Source: Coriobacteriaceae bacterium
GTDB lineage: Bacteria > Actinomycetota > Coriobacteriia > Coriobacteriales > Eggerthellaceae
DNA: 64,000 nt
NCBI GenBank assembly: GCA_015062685.1
Contig: SUUE01000009.1
Coordinates: 1-64,000 of the forward strand
Direction of reading: 5' to 3'
The stretch's first letter is position 1, and each line of letters begins with the position of its first letter. Below, piece by piece: positions 43,626-52,831 of the stretch. The position numbers and the translations under genes were made by a program. The notes beneath the pieces were generated by a model, which had not been told where the DNA came from, did no database searches, and saw only the letters and a program-made list of their open reading frames with translations.

Positions 43626-45173
43626 TTAAGCGTTGACGATCTCCAGGCCCAGCAGCTCGCCGAGCTCGATGATCTCCTTCTCGAAGTCGCCGTAGATGAG
43701 CGGCATGTGGTTGCCGATCGCGGCCTGCTTGTGGAAGAAGTCGTTGGAATCCTTCACCTGGAAGAACACGCCCATCGAGCAGTTCGTCTGGTCGTAGCCC
43801 ATGGAAGTGAGGATCGTGCCCTTGGCGACGAAGAGCTTCTCGCACGTCGGGTCGACACGGCACATCGTGATGACCTGGCCCTTGTCGGCCTCGAACTCGT
43901 AGCGGAACGTGGCGCCGAAGCCGGAGCGAGCGAACTCGCGCACAGCGTAGGGACGGAAGTCCTCGTCGAACGACTCCCAGCGGCGGTTCGGCACGGAGTG
44001 GAAGGTCAGGACGACGTTCTCGGCGTCAGCCAGCTCCTCGGTCTTCTCGTCAACATGCTCGGGCGTGAAGAAGAGGGCCTTCGGCAACGGGGCGCGGACG
44101 CCGTTGCGGATGGGACTCGTGAAGCAGTTGCCCATGTAGGACGGACGACGGCCGACCGACTGCAGCATGAGCTTCGCCACGACGGCACCGAGGTCGTACT
44201 CGCATGCGGACGGGATGCCCTGCTCGTTGTTGAGCGAGTGGTTCAGGCACATGGTGAACTGCTTCTCGTTCAGGCGGCGCGTCGCGCACAGGTCCGGGCA
44301 CGGGCAGGTGAAGCAGTTGCACTCGTAGTAGTCCATGAACTTGTTGATGCCCCAGTAGGCCTCGACGGACTTCTTGACCATCTCGCGGGTCATCTGGCAC
44401 TCGTCGGCACCGTTGATGATGTCGTCGGTGAGCTTGTCGATGCCCTTCTCGTCCTCGGCGGTGAGGTTGAGGCCCTTGCGGCCCGGCGTGCAGTGGTTGC
44501 TCATCGGGTCGTCGTAGCTGATCTGGTCGAGCAGCTCGTGAGCCGACACGAAGCGGATGCGCGTGCCGAACTTGGAAGTGATCTTCTCGGGGTCGATGAT
44601 GGAGTCCGGAGCGCTGGGAGAAACGCCGGAGGTCATGCGGGTCGCGGCCAGGATCTTGGAGTCCTTCAGGACCTTGCGGGCGCGCAGGACGGTCATGTAG
44701 TCGGTAGCTTCGGCCCAATCCTCGAAGGAGTAGAACTCGAGGCCACGGGACAGGAACTCAGCGGAGGTGATGGCGGAAGCGCAGCAGGCCTGCGTGATGG
44801 CGCAGGGCTTGCCGACGCGGCTCGCGAACTCGAGCGCCAGGTCGTACGGACGGCTTGCGTAGCCGATGTAGTAGAGGTCGACTTCCTCGCTGCCCTCGGC
44901 CAGCGTCTCGAGCATCTCGTCCTTGGTCAGGAACTGCTCGTCGCGCTCGACCTTGACCGGCTCGAGCAGGTTCACGACGTCAGCGGGCATCGCGGCCTGC
45001 AGCTGGGCGTACCAGCCCTTGAACTTCTCGGCGGCCATGTGCAGGTCGAATTCCTTCTCGAGCTGCATGCCCTCGCCGAAGCGGCACGGGCCCTCGAACA
45101 CGTACTCGTGGTAGAGGGTCAAGAACAACGGCTTAACGTTAAGGCGAATGTCCTCATGCTTCTTGATTGCCAT
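43626..45173 (-). CDS. Sugar-isomerase-like protein (L-fucose/arabinose isomerase superfamily)
   Basis: 515 residues from the ATG at 45173 with GAAAGGAAG upstream. The layout, a Rossmann-like N-terminal half with VDLYYIGYASRPYDLALEFA and a C-terminal half with TFHSVPNRRWESFDEDFRPY, then VITMCRVDPTCEKLFVAKG, recalls the fucose/arabinose isomerase superfamily, but many Cys (NCFTCPCPDLCATRR) are unusual for it and might bind a metal or cluster. The substrate is unknown. Divergently and nearby lie a PucR-type regulator and a GPH symporter, so it probably acts on an imported sugar or polyol. Confidence 0.65.
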   Translation of the reverse strand: MAIKKHEDIRLNVKPLFLTLYHEYVFEGPCRFGEGMQLEKEFDLHMAAEKFKGWYAQLQAAMPADVVNLLEPVKVERDEQFLTKDEMLETLAEGSEEVDLYYIGYASRPYDLALEFASRVGKPCAITQACCASAITSAEFLSRGLEFYSFEDWAEATDYMTVLRARKVLKDSKILAATRMTSGVSPSAPDSIIDPEKITSKFGTRIRFVSAHELLDQISYDDPMSNHCTPGRKGLNLTAEDEKGIDKLTDDIINGADECQMTREMVKKSVEAYWGINKFMDYYECNCFTCPCPDLCATRRLNEKQFTMCLNHSLNNEQGIPSACEYDLGAVVAKLMLQSVGRRPSYMGNCFTSPIRNGVRAPLPKALFFTPEHVDEKTEELADAENVVLTFHSVPNRRWESFDEDFRPYAVREFARSGFGATFRYEFEADKGQVITMCRVDPTCEKLFVAKGTILTSMGYDQTNCSMGVFFQVKDSNDFFHKQAAIGNHMPLIYGDFEKEIIELGELLGLEIVNA

Positions 45174-45277
45174 TACTACTTCCTTTCTCGTCTCGGATGC
45201 AGCCTCCCGCTGCGTCGATTCGAAAGGTTAGTTCTCGGGCAGGCAATGGGTCATGGGGCGAAATCTAACCGAATGAG

Positions 45278-46876
45278 CTAATTCTTTTGTGCATTTTGCA
45301 CGATGGCAGATTCGCGGACCCTATAGGCCAACAAGAAGTCGAAACGCATGGACGGATCCTCGGTATCGATACCGTATTGGCTCTCGATGCGATCGATCCT
45401 GTACTTCACGTTGTTGCGGTGCATGTGCAGTTTTTCGGCCACGACCGACGTGCGGCGCTCGTTGATCAGATACTCGTAGAGGAACTCGTAGTTGTCGGTG
45501 CGCGCCGTCGTGTCGCGCTCCGCAATATGGTCCAGCACGAAGCTCGCATAGGTATGCGTGGCCAGGTTGCTCTCGCCGCATTGCTTGACCAGGTAGTCGA
45601 CGCAGCAGCGGTCGAACGAGAAGATGCGCGACCAATCGTGCGGCAGGTCGAGGTTCTCGCGCTGCCCCACCTTCTGCACGCCTATGTCGTGCGCCTCGCG
45701 CGCCTGGTTGTAGGCGTCCCTCGCGGCCTCTATCTGCTTGAACTTGGAGCTCCGCCCGCACACGAGGTCGTATTTCTGCATGAGGTCGTTCAGGCGCGCC
45801 GACATGGAGCGGTGGCCGAGCGGGCACGACCCCGTCTCGCAATGGAGAGCGCAGCGGTCGCTCTGGCAGTTGAAGCACAGCACGACAATAGAGTCGCCGA
45901 TGGACACGGTCTTGGCGGGCGCCGCGATGCGCGACACGTCCGCGAGCAGCCGGTGCGGGGGAACGTTGTCGCCGTAGCTCCCGATATAGAACAGGCAGAA
46001 CCTCGCGTCCTGGGGCAGCCCCATGGTGTTCGCGCGCTCGCGCACAGCCTCGCGGTCGCCGGCACCGCCGACGAACAGGTCGCGCAGGAACGTGTCGATC
46101 GCGGTGCCCGACGGCTTGTCGTCCGGGTACTCGCGCATGGCGTAGCGGCCCACGCGCTCGGCGAACATCTCGTAGGCGTCGAGCAGGTAGCCCTTGGGCT
46201 CGCTCACGTTGCACATCATGACGATGATCAGGGAAAACGAGTCGGAAGTCTTGAACGACCTGACCACCGTCACATACTTGCATATCTCATAGGTGTCGTT
46301 GATGATGAAGCCGTCGTCCTCCGACCACGGCTTGAACCGCTTGTGGAGCTTGAACTTGCGGATGTTCTCGTCGGTGTGGTAGCCGTGGCTGATGAGCTCC
46401 TCGGTGATGCGGTCGTCGCACGGCACGTCCTTCGTGTATGCGAGCAGCTTGAGCGCGGGGTCGAGGATGACCACGTTGTTCTTGAGGAACGACGTGCTTA
46501 TATCGAGCAGGTCCTGCAGGTCGCCCCCGGTCGAGAAGAGGGTGTCCATGTCCCTTTCCCAGCTGCCGTATTGGAAGAACACCTCGAGCAGCGCGTTGAA
46601 CGTCACCAGGGCGTCCGAGCCCTCGAGGACGGAGATCACGGCGTTCTCGTCGGGTTTCTCGTCCTTGGGGTTGACGTAGAGCGCATAATAGCCCGATTCC
46701 CTCACCTGGGCCGTCGATGCCCTGTCGGAAGTCAGGTAGAGCATGTCCTGGTTCTTGAGGCTGTCGGGCCCCAGATATATGCGGAAGTCCTCGAACTCGA
46801 GATTGTTCTCCTCCGTCCGCACGATCATCCCCAGCGAACGAAGCTCATGCTCGATGATGTTCAACGTCAGGCTCAT
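45278..46876 (-). CDS. PucR/CdaR-family transcriptional regulator
   Basis: 532 residues from the ATG at 46876 after GGGGGGAAG. A long N-terminal sensory region (a GAF-like domain in the middle) is followed by the PucR C-terminal helix-turn-helix: YEFLYEYLINERRTSVVAEKLHMHRNNVKYRIDRIESQYG, where LHMHRNNVKYRI is the diagnostic motif. A cysteine cluster CQSDRCALHCETGSC (about residue 365) might bind a metal. It is upstream of the isomerase-like gene on the same strand and divergent from the symporter. Its last codons contain a palindrome also found before the symporter. Confidence 0.88.
   Translation of the reverse strand: MSLTLNIIEHELRSLGMIVRTEENNLEFEDFRIYLGPDSLKNQDMLYLTSDRASTAQVRESGYYALYVNPKDEKPDENAVISVLEGSDALVTFNALLEVFFQYGSWERDMDTLFSTGGDLQDLLDISTSFLKNNVVILDPALKLLAYTKDVPCDDRITEELISHGYHTDENIRKFKLHKRFKPWSEDDGFIINDTYEICKYVTVVRSFKTSDSFSLIIVMMCNVSEPKGYLLDAYEMFAERVGRYAMREYPDDKPSGTAIDTFLRDLFVGGAGDREAVRERANTMGLPQDARFCLFYIGSYGDNVPPHRLLADVSRIAAPAKTVSIGDSIVVLCFNCQSDRCALHCETGSCPLGHRSMSARLNDLMQKYDLVCGRSSKFKQIEAARDAYNQAREAHDIGVQKVGQRENLDLPHDWSRIFSFDRCCVDYLVKQCGESNLATHTYASFVLDHIAERDTTARTDNYEFLYEYLINERRTSVVAEKLHMHRNNVKYRIDRIESQYGIDTEDPSMRFDFLLAYRVRESAIVQNAQKN
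45287..45303. promoter_or_regulatory. Candidate operator inside the pucR 3' end
   Basis: TTGTGCATTTTGCACGA matches 16 of 17 bases of the palindrome at 46980. It lies in the last codons of the regulator gene, about 115 bases upstream of the isomerase-like start. Confidence 0.6.
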
Positions 46877-46979
46877 CCTGCTTCCCCCCTTGAAGCGATG
46901 CGATTCCCCAACCACGCTAATTGTTAATGCATGCACTCATGGAATCCATAGGCTTGATGCGCTATTTTTTGCCATTTTA

Positions 46980-46996
46980 TTGTGCATTTTGCACAA
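46980..46996. promoter_or_regulatory. Candidate operator in the pucR/symporter divergent region
   Basis: TTGTGCATTTTGCACAA is a perfect palindrome (TTGTGCA TTT TGCACAA). A half-site GTGCACAA lies at 47031-47038. The 338-bp region 46877-47214 otherwise shows only a hairpin CTGGCCATGTGGCCAG at 47180-47195, just before the symporter ribosome binding site. Confidence 0.65.
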
Positions 46997-47214
46997 TTAT
47001 ATACGGTCGGGGTCGTGCCTCTAAGCCATCGTGCACAATTGCGCGCCCCTGCCCTTGTTGATTCGCGCCATGCCGCACAATAAGCCACTTCGATTTGTGG
47101 CGGTTGGCATACTGACCCTTTCCCCCGCCGTTTCTACAATCTGCTCGAAGTAATCGGCGTGCGTGCCGAACAGTAGGGGCTGGCCATGTGGCCAGAGTAT
47201 GAGAAAGGGGAGCC

Positions 47215-48585
47215 ATGAAAGGCATCAACTCGAAAATTAAGGCGGTGTGGGGCATATCCGAAATCGGATTCTCCATCACCGCGACGCTGGAAACGGCGTT
47301 CTTCATCTTCTTCCTGACCGACGTCGCGCAGCTGCCGCTCGCGATCTCGGGCATCATCGCGGCCGGCTCGTCGGCCGTCGACACGGTTTCGGCCCTCATC
47401 GCCGGCGTGTTCATCGACAAGTTCCACTTCAAGCGCGGTAAGTATCGCCCCTGGCTCATCATCGCCCCGACGATCGCCATGGTCTTCTTCGTGCTGTCGT
47501 TCACCAAGATCGGCGGCGACGTGACGGCGGGCATCATCATCGGCATCGCGTACATCATCAGCCACTTCTGCTGGAACATCACCTACGCTTCGATCCGCTC
47601 GATGACGAACGTCCTGACCGACGACCCGTCCGAGCGCGCGTTCCTGTCCGGCCGCCTCGGCGCCGGCGCCGCCCTCGGCCGCGTTGCCGCCTCGAAGCTG
47701 GTTCCGTGGATCACCGCCGCCCTGGCCGCCATCGTGAGCGGCGTCGGCGCCTACACGATCTGCGCCGCGATCGTTTCGCTGTGCTACATCGCCGCGATGG
47801 GCGTGAGCTTCTGGGCCACCTCCGGCTACGACACCGAGTCGAAGTCCGAGGGCAAGAAGATCTCCTTCAAGGCCATGGGCAAGAACATCGTCACGAACCC
47901 CAACCTGATCGGCGTCGTCCTGCACGACATCCTGCGCCTCATCGCGTACTACACCGTCGCCGCCGGCACCGCTTACTATGCGAAGGTCTGCCTGGGCGAT
48001 GCTGCCGCATCCGGCACGATCCTCATGATGTTCTACCTGGGCTGCTTCGTCGGCTCGTTCGTCGCATCGCGCGTTGCCAAGGCCGTCGGCACGAAGAACG
48101 CCACCCTCATCGGCGTTGCCGGTTGGCTCGTGATCTGGATCATCGCGTACTTCCTGAACCCGGACTACATCATGCTGAACGTCCTGCTGTTCATCTCCCA
48201 GGTGTTCTTCGGCTTCGCTTACGGCCTGTCCGCGAACCTGTACTCCATGTGCGCCACCTGGAACCACTGGAAGTCCGGTGAGAACACCATCGGCGTCACC
48301 ATGTCCATCATGACGGTTTCCGTCAAGCTCGGCGTCACGCTGCGCGCCCTGATCCTCCCGGCGTTCCTGGCAGCTGTCGCCTACGACGCCACCGCCACCG
48401 TGTTCGACGCAGCCGCCATCGCGGGCATCCAGCAGATGTACTTCCTGCTCCCGATCGGCCTGCTCGTTGTCTCGCTCATCCCGTTCCTGTTCATGTTCCG
48501 CATCAAGGACGACGACATCGTGAAGATGAGCGCGGAGATCGCCGAGCGCGAGGCCGCTCCGGCCACCGAGGCTGCTGCAGAGTAG
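47215..48585 (+). CDS. GPH-family sugar:cation symporter
   Basis: 456 residues from the ATG at 47215 with AAAGGGGAG upstream. Twelve membrane helices with the MelB/GusB signature: the first loop FIDKFHFKRGKYRPWLII (Asp plus GKYRPW motif) and GCFVGSFVASRVAKAVG. Imports glycosides or sugar derivatives with Na+ or H+. It is divergent from pucR and shares the palindrome, so it likely belongs to the same regulon as the isomerase-like gene. Confidence 0.9.
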   Translation: MKGINSKIKAVWGISEIGFSITATLETAFFIFFLTDVAQLPLAISGIIAAGSSAVDTVSALIAGVFIDKFHFKRGKYRPWLIIAPTIAMVFFVLSFTKIGGDVTAGIIIGIAYIISHFCWNITYASIRSMTNVLTDDPSERAFLSGRLGAGAALGRVAASKLVPWITAALAAIVSGVGAYTICAAIVSLCYIAAMGVSFWATSGYDTESKSEGKKISFKAMGKNIVTNPNLIGVVLHDILRLIAYYTVAAGTAYYAKVCLGDAAASGTILMMFYLGCFVGSFVASRVAKAVGTKNATLIGVAGWLVIWIIAYFLNPDYIMLNVLLFISQVFFGFAYGLSANLYSMCATWNHWKSGENTIGVTMSIMTVSVKLGVTLRALILPAFLAAVAYDATATVFDAAAIAGIQQMYFLLPIGLLVVSLIPFLFMFRIKDDDIVKMSAEIAEREAAPATEAAAE

Positions 48586-48598
48586 CCACCCTATGCGG

Positions 48599-48708
48599 GT
48601 AATCCCAGGGCTCCATCATGAAGCGCCCTGCGATTACGCCAGGTGCCCCCAAGCGGTTTCATCACCTGGCTAATCCCCAAGGATGCGCGCCTCCCCGGGC
48701 GCGCATCC
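48599..48708 (+). other. Structured intergenic region with three stem-loops
   Basis: GTAATC / GATTAC (48599-48604, 48632-48637) encloses CAGGGC / GCCCTG. Next comes GCCAGGTG / CACCTGGC (48638-48670), then GGATGCGCGCC / GGCGCGCATCC (48681-48708). The region lies between the symporter and the universal stress gene; the last hairpin may stop transcription. No known RNA family was recognised. Confidence 0.6.
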
Positions 48709-48782
48709 ACTAAGGGGGCCTGAGGCAACGGAACGAGGGCCACGCCCGGTTCCACCCCGAGATTACGAGAAAGGGGCAACCC

Positions 48783-49274
48783 ATGGAACGTTCCCAGCTT
48801 GATAATTCGAAGCGCGTGTTCGCGGCAATCGACGACGACGAACTCCAAGACGCGGTCGTCGAGGAAGCGGTTCGCATCGCGATCAAAGACAAGGCGCACG
48901 TGCGGTTCGGGCATATCGCGAAGAAGCCGGGCGAGGATTTCGAGGGCGACCTCAATTCCTACCTGAAGGCGGTGAGCGACCGCATTCACGTGGCGATCGC
49001 CGACAAGCTCGCGCAGATGGGAGCGACCGACGAGCTGCTCGACGGCGATATCGTAGTGCAGACGATGAGGTCCGAGGCGGAGGCCACGATCGACCAGCCT
49101 TGCTGCTACCCCATCGACCAGCTCGTGGAGTCGATGGCCAAGCCGTACGAGCCCGACGTCGTCGTGTGCGGCAGCGCCACCAAGTCGAAGCTGCGCACCC
49201 TGCTGCACGGGAACGCGAGCGAATACATCGCCCGCAACCTGAACTGCGAGGTCGTGAGGGTCATAAGCGCGTAA
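48783..49274 (+). CDS. Universal stress protein family
   Basis: 163 residues from the ATG at 48783 with GAAAGGGG upstream. The C-terminal nucleotide-binding loop VVCGSATKSKLRTLLHGNAS followed by EYIARNLNCEVVRV fits the G-2X-G-9X-G(S/T) pattern of UspA-type proteins loosely. The central region has two Cys (PCC). Such proteins bind ATP or ligands and help in stress survival. Confidence 0.8.
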   Translation: MERSQLDNSKRVFAAIDDDELQDAVVEEAVRIAIKDKAHVRFGHIAKKPGEDFEGDLNSYLKAVSDRIHVAIADKLAQMGATDELLDGDIVVQTMRSEAEATIDQPCCYPIDQLVESMAKPYEPDVVVCGSATKSKLRTLLHGNASEYIARNLNCEVVRVISA

Positions 49275-49324
49275 ACGGCACCGGGCGAGCGGCGGGACGT
49301 TCCCAATGCTCGCCAGCCGCTCAT

Positions 49325-49407
49325 CATAGGGGCGCACCCCATGCTCCCGTCGACCGCGATTTGCCGTCCTAACAACGGTTGACGAGAGCACGGAGTGCGC
49401 CCCTATG
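49325..49407. repeat. 83-bp imperfect palindrome (REP-related)
   Basis: Left arm CATAGGGGCGCACCCCATGC and the rest of 32 bases pair with the right arm ending GTGCGCCCCTATG, about 28 of 32 matching. The ends CATAGGGGCG / CGCCCCTATG are degenerate forms of the common REP end. Confidence 0.8.
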
Positions 49408-49527
49408 TGCAAGCGGAACCTTGCGCCACCGAGGACGCGCGGAGCGCGCCCCTACAGGCAACCGCAACCCCACACCGACCCGCGCAACCGCAATCCCGCA
49501 CCCCGCGTGCAAGCGGAACCCTGCGCC
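49407..49527. repeat. 21-bp direct repeat 100 bp apart around a REP hairpin
   Basis: GTGCAAGCGGAACC[T/C]TGCGCC occurs at 49407-49427 and 49507-49527. A GACGCGCGG-type REP (49434-49455) lies between, followed by a run of CAACCGCAA-like short repeats. The unit ends just before the ribosome binding site of the next gene. Confidence 0.85.
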
Positions 49528-49557
49528 GAAGGGGGCGCCCGCAAGGAGGGCACCGAA

Positions 49558-50754
49558 ATGAACCGGCAAAAGCTTTGGAGCGCGAACTACGTGCTGCTCC
49601 TCATGTACAACCTCTGCCATTCGCTGGGCTTCTACATAACCATGGTCGTGTTCACGGGCTATTGCTCGGAAACGTTCGGGCTCGCCCCCGGCGTCGCGAG
49701 CCTTTCCGTGACCGTGTACGTCCTGGCCGCGATCGCGGCCAGGCTCCTCCTGGGCAAGCAGCTCGACCGCTGGGGGCTAAAAACCTCACTCGTCATCGGC
49801 TTCGTGGGCAACCTCATCTGCTTCTTGCTGTTCTTCCTGCCCATGAGCTTCCCCGCCCTCATCGCCGTCCGCGCGGTGCACGGCGTGGCCATGGCCATCC
49901 AGTCCGGGTCGGTGTCGGCCGCCGTCGTGCTCTTCATCCCAAGCGACCGCTCGGGCGAGGGCATCGGCTACTTCTCCATGATGACGGCGCTGGCCACCGG
50001 CGTGGGGCCGCTCATATCCATTTCGGTCATCAACGCTTTCGGCAGCTACACCCCGCTGTTCGTGTTCATGGCCGTGATCGCGGCGCTCCCCGCGATAGCC
50101 TTGGCGTTCGTGAGGATTCCGCAGCTGCCGCAACGTGCCGAGGGCGATCGCGAGAGCCGGGAGGAACGGGGGCTGTCCTCGATGATCCAGGTTTCCATCT
50201 TGCCCATCACGTTCGTGCTCTTCCTGGTGTTCCTTGCCTATTCCAGCGTGGTCACCTATGTGGTGAGCTACGCCGGCGAGCTCGGCCTGAGCGACGCGGT
50301 GAGCTTCTTCTTCGTCGTGTACTCCGCGGTCGGCTTCATATTCAGGCCCATCGTCGGCAAGCGCGTGGACCGGAAGGGCGAGAACTCGGTCATCTACGCC
50401 TGCTTCGCTTCGCTTGCCGTGGCCTTCGTGCTACTGGCGTTCGTGAACAGCGCGCCCATGCTTATCATCGCGGCGGCGTTCACCGGCTTCGGCGTGAGCA
50501 TCACGCAATCGATCATGCAGACCATCATGGCCCGGGACACGCCCAAGCACGAGCTCGGCCGCGCCAACTCCACGTTCTTCACGAGCATGGACCTTGGCCT
50601 GGGAATCGGCCCCATGCTGGTCGGAGCGTTCATGCCGGTGCTCGGGTTCGGGACGAGCTACCTGTTCCTCGCGTTCATAGGCCCCATCGCGGCGGCTCTC
50701 TACTACTTCATGCACGGGAGAAAGCAAGAAGGAAAGGCGCTGCAAGAGGCATAG
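49558..50754 (+). CDS. Major facilitator superfamily transporter
   Basis: 398 residues from the ATG at 49558 with AAGGAGGG upstream; the reading frame extends further upstream through repeats and is not used. Twelve hydrophobic segments. The loop 2-3 motif is RLLLGKQLDRWGLK and the loop 8-9 equivalent is RPIVGKRVDRKGE, as in MFS_1 drug or sugar exporters. No substrate can be named. It precedes the AraC regulator of the siderophore locus on the opposite strand (convergent). Confidence 0.9.
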   Translation: MNRQKLWSANYVLLLMYNLCHSLGFYITMVVFTGYCSETFGLAPGVASLSVTVYVLAAIAARLLLGKQLDRWGLKTSLVIGFVGNLICFLLFFLPMSFPALIAVRAVHGVAMAIQSGSVSAAVVLFIPSDRSGEGIGYFSMMTALATGVGPLISISVINAFGSYTPLFVFMAVIAALPAIALAFVRIPQLPQRAEGDRESREERGLSSMIQVSILPITFVLFLVFLAYSSVVTYVVSYAGELGLSDAVSFFFVVYSAVGFIFRPIVGKRVDRKGENSVIYACFASLAVAFVLLAFVNSAPMLIIAAAFTGFGVSITQSIMQTIMARDTPKHELGRANSTFFTSMDLGLGIGPMLVGAFMPVLGFGTSYLFLAFIGPIAAALYYFMHGRKQEGKALQEA

Positions 50755-50814
50755 CGTGCTCCAGGCGCGCCCTGGCGCCCAGTTCGGCGCGCAGCCCCCT
50801 GCAGGCAACCGGCA

Positions 50815-51855
50815 TCAGCCCTGCATGCGGCAGCGGTAGGCGGACGGCGTTTCGCCGAAACGCCTCTTGAAAGCCGCGGAAAACTTGCCCGGGCTCTCGT
50901 AGCCGGTGGCCAACGACGTGGAGAGCACGAGCTCGCCGCGCGCGAGCATCTGCTCGGCGCGCTCCATGCGCTGCTGCGTGAGGTACTGGGCGTAGGGCTG
51001 GCCGTAGAGTTCGCGAAACGCGGTCTTGAACACGGTCGGGCTCATGTTGAACATGCGGCACATCTCCTCGATGGTGTAACGCCTGTCGAGATGATCGACG
51101 GCGAAATTGCGCGCCTCCCGCACCAGGCGCGCTATCTCGATCGAGCACTGCGCCCCGTCCGCGTATTCCTGCTGCCCGCTCCTCAAGGCGAGCGCCGCCA
51201 GCAGCTCGAGGGCGCTCAGGCGGAGGAGCGAGGGGTCGCCGCTGTCGTGGTAGCGGTAGACGCTGTCGACGATCCGCTTGACGCGCAAATCGGCCTTGAT
51301 CAGGAACTCGCGCGAATCGAGGTGGTAGGAGTCGACCATGCGCTCCAGGTCCACGCCGATCGCGCCCGTGAACCCCTGGGAGCCGGACAAGGCGGCCTCG
51401 AGGTCCACAATGAGCCCGAACCCCCGGTACTTGCCCGTCGGCAGGTCGATGCGCCAGCCTTCCTGCGCGGCGTCGACCGGCTGGCGCTCGCCATCGGATA
51501 TATCGGTAATGGCGAGCGACACGTCTCCCTCCGTTATGGACGTAATCGCCCTCCCGTCGCGCGCAAGCACCCTGAACGAACCCTCCCTGCACACGTTCAC
51601 CTCGAGCATCCGCTTCGACATGTTCGCGTAGCGCAGCACCTCGCGCACCGTGGCCGCTTCGTTGAACGCTCCGCAGCGCGGAGAGCCGAACTCGTAGAAG
51701 GGCGCGGCGATGCCGGGCACGACGCGGTAGACCCGCATTGACGAGGCCCGTTCCCCGACCTGCGGCTCAAGCTCGAAAGCCCGGCACGGGCCGGCGTCGC
51801 GCACGGCCACGACGGAATCGCCGACACGATAGCTCCATATTGCAGAATCACTCAT
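50815..51855 (-). CDS. AraC-family regulator of the siderophore locus
   Basis: 346 residues. The C-terminal double helix-turn-helix (about residues 240-346) is clear: YTIEEMCRMFNMSPTVFKTAF and YESPGKFSAAFKRRFGETPSAYR. The N-terminal part is a ligand-binding domain. This is the arrangement of YbtA/PchR-type siderophore-sensing activators. It is divergent from the ECF and siderophore operon, with a candidate iron box between. Confidence 0.88.
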   Translation of the reverse strand: MSDSAIWSYRVGDSVVAVRDAGPCRAFELEPQVGERASSMRVYRVVPGIAAPFYEFGSPRCGAFNEAATVREVLRYANMSKRMLEVNVCREGSFRVLARDGRAITSITEGDVSLAITDISDGERQPVDAAQEGWRIDLPTGKYRGFGLIVDLEAALSGSQGFTGAIGVDLERMVDSYHLDSREFLIKADLRVKRIVDSVYRYHDSGDPSLLRLSALELLAALALRSGQQEYADGAQCSIEIARLVREARNFAVDHLDRRYTIEEMCRMFNMSPTVFKTAFRELYGQPYAQYLTQQRMERAEQMLARGELVLSTSLATGYESPGKFSAAFKRRFGETPSAYRCRMQG

Positions 51856-51959
51856 ATCGTTCCTATCAGGGCAAACGCATTAGCCGATGCCCATTACGCC
51901 CGAAAGGGCACACAGCGAGTCCATTCGGGCCTTTTCTGCTCAACAATTATCTCGATACT

Positions 51960-51978
51960 AAAAGTTAGCCCACACTTA
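51960..51978. promoter_or_regulatory. Candidate DtxR/IdeR iron box
   Basis: AAAAGTTAGCCCACACTTA matches 12 of 19 positions of the DtxR/IdeR consensus TTAGGTTAGSCTAACCTAA, including the GTTAGCC core. It lies about 50 bases before the EcfT start, in the divergent promoter region. Confidence 0.45.
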
Positions 51979-52027
51979 CATGTGATGGCAAGTGATTTCA
52001 CGAAACAATCGAGGAGGTAATGGCGGC

Positions 52028-52831
52028 TTGTCTGCGGTCTTGCGCAACTGGAGGGAAGAAGCGGCGGCGGTGCGCGCCGATGACGTGGAGCGCTACATCG
52101 AGCGCGCCGTCGACGGCCGTAGGTCGGTCGATCCGCGCATCCAGATGGTCATCCTCGTCATGACGAACCTCCTGGCAACCACCCCCACCCCCCTCGCGAT
52201 CGACGTCGTGGGCGTTTTGTCGGCCGCGGCGGTGGTTGCCTATGGGGGCCGGTTCGGAAGCGCTTTCAAATGGCTGGTCGGCTACGCGATCGTCTGCCTT
52301 GCGCAGACGCTGTGCATCTCGTCGGGCGACCCCCTCTTCGGGTCGGTCGGCGGAATGCTCACGCTCATGCGGAAGCTCTACGTGGTGGCCATGCTCGCGG
52401 CGAACATGGTGGCAACGATCCGCGTCGGGGAGCTCGCATGCGCCCTGCAGCGCCTGAAGGCGCCCCGCCTGATCACCATCGCGTTGTCGATGGTCTTGCG
52501 GTTCTTCCCCACGTTGGCCGCCGAAGCGAAGGCCGTCGCCGACTCGATGAAGCTGCGCGGCGTGCGCTTGTCCGTGGGCAACGTGGTGCGCCACCCGCTG
52601 AAGATGATCGAGTACTTCGCCGTGCCCCTCATACTGCGCGTGTCCGTGGTCACCGACGAGATCTCGCGGGCGGCGACCGTGCGCGGCATCGACTCGAGCC
52701 ATGCGCGCACATCGCTCTACTCGCTGAGAATCGGCTTTGCCAGCTGGGCGTTTCTCGCCTGGTTCGCCGGCCTCTCGGTTGCGTCGATAGCCTTCGCGCA
52801 AGACGGCTACACGTTCATGGGGCTCTTCTGA
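52028..52831 (+). CDS. Energy-coupling factor transporter T component
   Basis: 267 residues from a TTG at 52028, nine bases after GAGGAGGT. A GTG at 51992 has no ribosome binding site. Five or so membrane helices and two Arg-Gly motifs on a coupling helix (MKLRGVR and ATVRGIDSS) that contact the ATPases identify EcfT. First gene of the siderophore operon. The next ATG overlaps its stop (TGATG). Confidence 0.9.
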   Translation: MSAVLRNWREEAAAVRADDVERYIERAVDGRRSVDPRIQMVILVMTNLLATTPTPLAIDVVGVLSAAAVVAYGGRFGSAFKWLVGYAIVCLAQTLCISSGDPLFGSVGGMLTLMRKLYVVAMLAANMVATIRVGELACALQRLKAPRLITIALSMVLRFFPTLAAEAKAVADSMKLRGVRLSVGNVVRHPLKMIEYFAVPLILRVSVVTDEISRAATVRGIDSSHARTSLYSLRIGFASWAFLAWFAGLSVASIAFAQDGYTFMGLF

